A stretch of 38,162 nucleotides of DNA, taken from positions 1-38,162 of the forward strand of contig JBBQVS010000033.1 of the NCBI GenBank assembly GCA_038211295.1, read 5' to 3'. Numbering within the stretch: the stretch's first letter is position 1; every line of letters starts with the position of its first letter. Of this stretch, positions 33,716 to 38,162 are shown piece after piece. The notes below the pieces were generated by a model. The model was not told where the DNA came from. It saw only the letters and a list, made by a program, of their open reading frames with translations, and did no database searches. The translations under genes and the position numbers were made by a program. The stretch comes from JBBQVS01 sp038211295 (GTDB lineage: Bacteria > Chloroflexota > Ktedonobacteria > Ktedonobacterales > Ktedonobacteraceae).

Positions 33716-36453
33716 TTCGCTACAACGCTTTTCTTTCTTTGCATAAGCACTAACAGGTTCAGCGCGTCAAGCGGCGTTATCGCATACACGTTAAGCGTAT
33801 TCATGCCTGGCCCCTCTCCCTGCTCTAACGCCTCAGCAACAGACCGCGCCTCTTCGCTTTGCCACTTATACCGCACATATGCTCCCTGCTGCTCCGCTAT
33901 CAGTTGTCCAGCATTTCGGCTATAAGAAGCTTCGTCGTTTGTAGCGTGAGCATTGTCGCGCATCCGTTCTAGCTGGTGCAGCACCACCTCGGCTCTCCGC
34001 ACAACACTGGGCGGCATTCCCGCGAGTTTCGCCACATGCACGCCATAGCTGCGCCCGATACTCCCCGCGACGACGCGATGCAAGAACACGATGCCCGCTT
34101 CCTCGTCGTCACTTATCGCCATTGTGTACACGCGCACATGTGCTAGCTCGTCCGCGATGGCGGCGAGTTCGTGATAGTGAGTGGCAAACAGTGTACGCGC
34201 CATCGTCTCATTGTGCAGATGCTCGACAACTGCCCGCGCAATTGCTAAGCCGTCATACGTGCTTGTGCCACGTCCAATTTCGTCCAGAATAATCAGGCTA
34301 TGCGCGGTGGCATGATGCAAAATGGTCGCGGTCTCCTCCATTTCCACCATAAACGTACTCTTCCCCGACGCGATATCGTCTTCCGCGCCCACACGCGTGA
34401 AGATACGGTCAACCAGCCCGATACGCGCCTTGTGTGCCGGCACAAAGCTCCCCATCTGGGCCAGTAGCGTAATCAGCGCGACCTGACGCAGGTAGGTGGA
34501 CTTTCCCGCCATATTTGGGCCAGTCAGCAACACCACACGCGAACCGTCCTCAGCTTCCAACACAGTATCATTTGGAATAAACACGTCGCCATCTAGCGCG
34601 AACTCAACAACAGGATGCCGCCCGCCCACAATCTCTAAGCCATACCCGTGTTCCAGTATGGGCCGCGTGTACCCCTGATGTGCCGCGACCTCCGCCATAC
34701 TCAATAACACGTCGATCTTCGCAATCGCGGTTGCCGTCGTCATGAGTTGCTCATAATAAACGCTCAGTTGGCGCAAAAGATCGGTGTAGATGCTTCGCTC
34801 CATCTCTTCAATACGCTCTTCCGCGCTTAAAATACGCGACTCATGTTCTTTAAGGTCAGGCGTCAGGAAACGTTCGGCGTTGACTAACGTCTGCTTATGA
34901 ATGTAGTCCGAGGGAACAAGCTTTATATTTGCCCGTGTCACCTCGATATAGTACCCAAAGACCTTGTTAAAGCTGACTTTGAGTGATTTAATGCCAGTAC
35001 GGGCGCGTTCGCGTGCCTCTAGCGATACCATCCAGCGTCGTGATTCGCGAATGGAGGCGAAAAGTTCATCGAGTTCGACGTGAAAACCACTGCGAAAGAG
35101 CCGCTTCTCATCATCGTCTTCATCACCGTCACCAGGGTTGACCAGCGCACGTTTGATGAGGGCCATCACATCGGGGCAGGTATCTAGTTCGTCAGCAAGC
35201 GCACGCAATAACGGCGCGTCGCACCCAAGCAGCAGTTCGCGCAATTGTGGTACCGCTCCCAGATACTCGCGTAACCCCAGTACCTCATTGCGAACCGCCG
35301 TTCCCTGCCGCACACGGCCCGATATGCGCTCTAAATCTCCCGAACTTTGCAGGTTCATGGTAAAGCGACTTCGTAAGGCGGGACTCTCGTACAACTCCTC
35401 AACCGCCGTCAATCGCGCATCGAGGATGTTCAGGTCGAGAAGTGGTTGTGTAATCGTGCGACGCAGGTGACGCGCCCCCATTGGCGTGATCGTGCGATCA
35501 AGCACATGCAGCAGGCTCCCATGTATGGAGCCGCTCCGCGACCCCTGCAACAGGTCAAGATTGCGCTGTGTGTGAGCATCAAGCACCATAAAACTTGTCG
35601 TGCGATACGAACGTAGCCCCGTCAGGAGCGCGAGCAATGCTCCGTTCATCTTTTCCAGATACGCGACAATCGCCCCCGCCGCCGAGATCGCCTGTGGAAC
35701 GGTAGAGCAACCATAGGCGTCTAGCGATTGTACGCCGAAGTGCCGACATAACCGCATCTGGGCGGCCTCTTGTTGAAAAAAATATGCAGGGCAATGAGTG
35801 ACCGTTACAGTCTTTGAGGAGAACTGGTAGGTGTCTTTGCTGCCCTCGACCAGCAGACACTCGACGGGTGCCAACCGTTGTAGCTCCGCCTCTAATGCGA
35901 CGGGCAGTTCATCGGGGGTAAACCACGTCACAATAAACTCGCCCGTGCTTACATCAACCGCAGCCAGCCCCGTCTGCGTGCGTGCGGACATAATGGCGAC
36001 CAGATAATTGTTCTGTCGTGTCGGCAACAGGTTCGGCTCGGACAGAGTGCCAGCCGTCAAGATGCGCGTCACAGCACGATCAACCACTCCACGCCCGACG
36101 TCGCCCACCTGTTGGCAAGTTGGTTCACAATCAACATCGTTTTTAGTGGCACGGACACCATCTACGCCACTCATTTTTCCTGAATGGGTGAGCTGCTCGC
36201 AGACAGCAACCTTATGCCCCTTAGAGACTAACTTACCCACATAGTTATCCAGAGCATGTATAGGAATACCAGCCAACGGCACACGCTCATTATTTCCATG
36301 CGAACGGCTCGTAAGTACGATCTGCAACTCACGAGCCATAATCACAGCATCACCATCAAACGTTTCAAAAAAATCACCTATTTGATACAATAAAATAGCA
36401 TCAGGATATTGACTTTTAATCTGTAAATATTGCCGACGCGCAGGAGTTGACAT
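33712..36453 (-). CDS. mutS: DNA mismatch repair protein MutS
   Basis: A 913-residue mismatch-binding ATPase. The mismatch-contacting Phe-x-Glu is F28-F29-E30 in GDFFETF. Walker A is TGPNMAGKSTYLRQ near residue 640, then DEIGRGTSTYDGLAIA and FATHYHEL. The protein is longer than usual (about 850-880). One reason is an insertion of about 30 residues at 90-120, after CEQLTH, containing two cysteines. AGGA lies about 9 nt before the ATG. It is the first gene of a mutS-mutL pair with its own promoter at 36499-36527. Confidence 0.97.
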   Translation of the reverse strand: MSTPARRQYLQIKSQYPDAILLYQIGDFFETFDGDAVIMARELQIVLTSRSHGNNERVPLAGIPIHALDNYVGKLVSKGHKVAVCEQLTHSGKMSGVDGVRATKNDVDCEPTCQQVGDVGRGVVDRAVTRILTAGTLSEPNLLPTRQNNYLVAIMSARTQTGLAAVDVSTGEFIVTWFTPDELPVALEAELQRLAPVECLLVEGSKDTYQFSSKTVTVTHCPAYFFQQEAAQMRLCRHFGVQSLDAYGCSTVPQAISAAGAIVAYLEKMNGALLALLTGLRSYRTTSFMVLDAHTQRNLDLLQGSRSGSIHGSLLHVLDRTITPMGARHLRRTITQPLLDLNILDARLTAVEELYESPALRSRFTMNLQSSGDLERISGRVRQGTAVRNEVLGLREYLGAVPQLRELLLGCDAPLLRALADELDTCPDVMALIKRALVNPGDGDEDDDEKRLFRSGFHVELDELFASIRESRRWMVSLEARERARTGIKSLKVSFNKVFGYYIEVTRANIKLVPSDYIHKQTLVNAERFLTPDLKEHESRILSAEERIEEMERSIYTDLLRQLSVYYEQLMTTATAIAKIDVLLSMAEVAAHQGYTRPILEHGYGLEIVGGRHPVVEFALDGDVFIPNDTVLEAEDGSRVVLLTGPNMAGKSTYLRQVALITLLAQMGSFVPAHKARIGLVDRIFTRVGAEDDIASGKSTFMVEMEETATILHHATAHSLIILDEIGRGTSTYDGLAIARAVVEHLHNETMARTLFATHYHELAAIADELAHVRVYTMAISDDEEAGIVFLHRVVAGSIGRSYGVHVAKLAGMPPSVVRRAEVVLHQLERMRDNAHATNDEASYSRNAGQLIAEQQGAYVRYKWQSEEARSVAEALEQGEGPGMNTLNVYAITPLDALNLLVLMQRKKSVVAK

Positions 36454-36498
36454 AAAATTTTTCCTACTAACATACTCTATAAACTTTGAAACATCTGT

Positions 36499-36527
36499 AC
36501 CATACTACATTCTTAATGTACTGTCAA
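36499..36527 (-). promoter_or_regulatory. mutS promoter with internal inverted repeat
   Basis: The minus strand reads TTGACA (36527-36522), a 17-nt spacer, and TATGGT (36504-36499). The spacer contains a perfect inverted repeat, TACATT and AATGTA around CTT (36506-36520), a possible operator. The two T residues that open the -35 box belong to the T run of the preceding terminator. Confidence 0.65.
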
Positions 36528-36554
36528 AAAAAGGGCAGGAAATAATCCTACCCT
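36526..36554 (-). terminator. Rho-independent terminator of the three-gene cassette
   Basis: On the minus strand, a 9-bp stem with one mismatch (36546-36554 with 36532-36540), a 5-nt loop, and then seven T residues (36532-36526). It lies 22 bp after the stop of the 45-residue gene and directly abuts the mutS promoter. Confidence 0.8.
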
Positions 36555-36575
36555 CTACATTTATACAACTATTGA

Positions 36576-36713
36576 CTAATTTTGTTCTAGGTCTTTACGG
36601 AGTTCCTTAACAATCTTCATAAATTCCTCAAAAGCAATCACACGAGTACGCAAGCTGTGGAGTGCTGCATGGATTACCATATAACCATCGGCCTTAGTAT
36701 TATCATCAGTCAT
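36576..36713 (-). CDS. Small hypothetical protein, 45 residues
   Basis: A 45-residue open frame with an excellent ribosome-binding site (AGGGGTGA, about 6 nt before the ATG), 11 bp after the stop of the core-binding-domain gene and followed closely by a terminator. The product begins MTDDNTKADGYMVIHAALHS and is predicted largely helical, with charged residues in the second half (EEFMKIVKELRKDLEQN), suggesting a short coiled coil. No family was recognised. Its position as the last gene of a compact operon, the tight spacing and the site strength argue that it is real. Confidence 0.6.
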   Translation of the reverse strand: MTDDNTKADGYMVIHAALHSLRTRVIAFEEFMKIVKELRKDLEQN

Positions 36714-36724
36714 AAATCACCCCT

Positions 36725-37348
36725 TTACATTCCGCCGTTTAAACGGGCAGTTTGGACGGACGACGGTTGTTCGGACAGGTGCAGTTTGACCCGTTTGCGC
36801 TGCACTTCTTTGCCAAAATCCGTTCCCTTTTCATGCAGCCGTTTCCCGCCCTTATCCGCCAGATAATGCAGGAACACCGACAGGTCATTCTCCTCATTGG
36901 CAAACTCACCACCAGCCCACGCAGCCATCGACGACGCATAGCCCAGAATACCCGCCAGTGCCTTCTCCAGATTGCGCTCTTGACAACGCTCACGGATTAT
37001 CCTACCAAAGTTCTCAGGCGTTTCCCGCAGTTCAGCATATGCCCCCTGTACCACTTTCCACACTTTGACATGGTTACGAACGGTAGCGATAGAAAGCGTT
37101 TTGCCATTGTCAGGTAAGCGGTAACTTTTAACCAAGGCCACAGGAGCCGTTAACAGATGCTCAACACATTGGCGCAAGTGAATTACCGTTACCCGCTCTA
37201 GTTCCGTCACACCGCACACCGTTTCTAGGATGCTCACCAGCACCCGCAGAATGTACACGTAGGAGGTTATTGTGTGCGGAGATGGACGCTTCGTGTTCAG
37301 GTCAGACAGGAACAACTTGACCACGTTGTTTTCACCAGAGAGCATCAT
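36725..37348 (-). CDS. Orphan tyrosine-recombinase core-binding-like domain protein
   Basis: A 207-residue protein. Residues about 10-110 resemble the SAM-like N-terminal core-binding domain of tyrosine recombinases: VKLFLSDLNTKRPSPHTITSYVYILRVL in pattern, a middle helix with LERVTVIHLRQCVEHL, then TLSIATVRNHVKVWKVVQGAYAE. The catalytic half is absent: no R...HxxR...Y arrangement is visible in the remaining 95 residues, which instead form an unrecognised region ending Lys/Arg-rich. It might be a DNA-binding regulator derived from an integrase, or a degenerate recombinase. GAGGTGA lies 4 nt before the first of two adjacent ATGs. The start overlaps the stop of the upstream gene. Confidence 0.6.
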   Translation of the reverse strand: MMLSGENNVVKLFLSDLNTKRPSPHTITSYVYILRVLVSILETVCGVTELERVTVIHLRQCVEHLLTAPVALVKSYRLPDNGKTLSIATVRNHVKVWKVVQGAYAELRETPENFGRIIRERCQERNLEKALAGILGYASSMAAWAGGEFANEENDLSVFLHYLADKGGKRLHEKGTDFGKEVQRKRVKLHLSEQPSSVQTARLNGGM

Positions 37349-37962
37349 AACGTCACCTCATCACTTGTACTACTATCGGGAGCAGACGGAGCAGCCACTA
37401 GCAGAGGCACAACATACCGCGTCAACGCAACCATGCCGATACCCGCCTCGTGCAGCTGCACCACTGCAAGCGCAGACAACCACCCGTAGAGATACCCGAC
37501 ACGCCACGCCAACGGTTGCGCCAGCGCGAGAAACGCGGTCTCAATGGGCGTCAACAGGTCTGGTGTGGGAAACAACACGTCTGTTATCGTCTCGCAGACC
37601 TCATCACGCGTCAATGGCTCAGGCGCATACGTCACACATCCGCTTGTTTCATCATACGCAACCGTCTCCAGACGATAGGCAAGCCGCCCGTCAGGACGCG
37701 ATGCAAGAAACACGGGGTGTGACGCAAACACCGCCAGTTCAGCAGGGAGCGGCAGATACGTTGGGTTGGAAGCCTCTATCTGTGACGATAGGTGTGACCA
37801 CGCCGCCAACAGTTCCATCGGGAGCGTTTGAGCCAGAGCTACAACCACCTGCTGAACATCAGGCGTCAAGCAGTGTTGAGCAACAGGGTGTACGCACGTC
37901 GCCACAGATACGCCAGTTATATTGCTGGAACGATGTTTCTTCTTTTTATGCTTAGCACTCAT
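37345..37962 (-). CDS. Hypothetical protein, 205 residues
   Basis: Not recognised. The first 12 residues are strongly basic (AKHKKKKHR), as in a nucleic-acid-binding or nucleoid-associated tail. The middle is moderately hydrophobic with conserved-looking segments such as YLPLPAELAVFASHPVFLASRPDG. The region 150-190 is hydrophobic (VGYLYGWLSALAVV, then VALTRYVVPLLVAAP) and could be a buried helical core or a membrane hairpin. The tail is Ser/Asp-rich. AGAGAGGG lies 5-6 nt before the ATG. Its stop overlaps the start of the core-binding-like gene (ATGA), so the two products are coupled. It is the first gene of the cassette visible in the window. Confidence 0.6.
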   Translation of the reverse strand: MSAKHKKKKHRSSNITGVSVATCVHPVAQHCLTPDVQQVVVALAQTLPMELLAAWSHLSSQIEASNPTYLPLPAELAVFASHPVFLASRPDGRLAYRLETVAYDETSGCVTYAPEPLTRDEVCETITDVLFPTPDLLTPIETAFLALAQPLAWRVGYLYGWLSALAVVQLHEAGIGMVALTRYVVPLLVAAPSAPDSSTSDEVTL

Positions 37963-38001
37963 GCAAACCCTCTCTTTTTGTGCCAGTTATATAGCTAGAA
38001 C
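37912..38001. repeat. Imperfect 20-bp direct repeat at the cassette start
   Basis: GCCAGTTATATtGCTgGAAC at 37912-37931 and GCCAGTTATATaGCTaGAAC at 37982-38001 match at 18 of 20 positions, 70 bp apart. The first copy lies inside the 205-residue gene, just after its basic N-terminal codons, and the second lies upstream of its start. Each is followed, after 7-13 bases, by a TTTTATG run. They could be a recent local duplication or a protein-binding repeat. Confidence 0.6.
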
Positions 38002-38028
38002 AACAGCTTTTATGTTTCCAGGTATTTT

Positions 38029-38060
38029 GCGTACCACCTGTTAGTGATTTCGTGGTACGC
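38029..38060. repeat. 9-bp inverted repeat upstream of the cassette
   Basis: GCGTACCAC (38029-38037) and GTGGTACGC (38052-38060) are perfect inverted arms separated by 14 nt. No T run follows on either strand, so it is not an ordinary terminator. It lies 67-98 nt upstream of the 205-residue gene. It could be an operator or a recombinase-type binding site. The other sequence between 37963 and the window end holds no gene that I can support. Confidence 0.55.
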
Positions 38061-38162
38061 GACGAGGAGACGACGCCGACACGCACGGGCAGAGCAAAAG
38101 ACGATGTTTGACAGGTACAGGGGGCAGGGGACGCGGGTAGTACGGCTTGCGTCTCCAACTTG

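Noticed and set aside
36725..37348. Complete tyrosine recombinase
   Set aside because: Only the core-binding-like region is visible; the catalytic R, HxxR and Y residues are missing, so calling it an integrase would be unsupported.
37952..38158. A 68-residue open frame upstream of the 205-residue gene
   Set aside because: It begins with TTG at the window edge with no visible ribosome-binding site. It is Ser/Thr/Cys-rich without a domain and runs through both the inverted and the direct repeat. It is probably non-coding, though an upstream gene entering the window cannot be excluded.

Overview
The window is about 38 kb of a bacterial chromosome of moderate GC, densely packed with housekeeping and accessory genes. 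The gene set points to the Chloroflexota, most likely Ktedonobacteria: a DUF1800/DUF1501 Tat-exported pair, an FHA-PrsW fusion, a Uma2-family nuclease, large TPR proteins, DUF951, and an apparently endonuclease-type MutL. This assignment is an inference from gene content; no rRNA or other phylogenetic marker was available to confirm it. I found no tRNA, rRNA, CRISPR array or complete insertion sequence.

Layout. Bases 1-6950 are on the minus strand: the start of a DUF1501 protein, a DUF1800 protein, a stand-alone response regulator, and a 2-oxoacid dehydrogenase operon (E1 alpha, E1 beta, E2, lipA) with its promoter just upstream. A tandem DoxX-like membrane protein (7243-8325, plus) faces a minus-strand run of an FHA-PrsW protein, an unknown 117-residue protein, an unknown 61-residue protein and a Uma2 nuclease. 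Between the last two lies a decayed response regulator on the plus strand. From 12.1 to 31.9 kb everything is on the plus strand: cca, nadK-recN, a renalase-like flavoprotein, a small membrane protein, a GNAT acetyltransferase, a GT-C type glycosyltransferase, two tandem paralogous TPR proteins coupled to rlmD-maf-gluQ, then an MscS channel, nadD, DUF951, an MFS exporter and an M50-like membrane protein. From 31.9 kb to the end the minus strand carries mutS-mutL, and upstream of them a compact three-gene cassette of unknown function.

How the genes work together. The E1/E2/LipA operon makes a lipoylated 2-oxoacid dehydrogenase together with the enzyme that matures its lipoyl cofactor; E3 must be encoded elsewhere. 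NadK and NadD belong to NAD(P) metabolism, RecN, MutS and MutL to DNA repair, and Cca, RlmD and GluQ to RNA maturation.

The least explained part is 36.5-38.1 kb. There two unrecognised proteins accompany a protein that looks like the core-binding half of a tyrosine recombinase without its catalytic half. Upstream sits a 9-bp inverted repeat and a repeated 20-bp motif. The second candidate for novelty is the pair of tandem paralogous proteins at 20.3-24.6 kb, which share an N-terminal module, an NTF2-like central module and C-terminal TPRs. Many starts here are GTG or TTG or internal ATGs, so several starts were placed by ribosome-binding site and promoter position.
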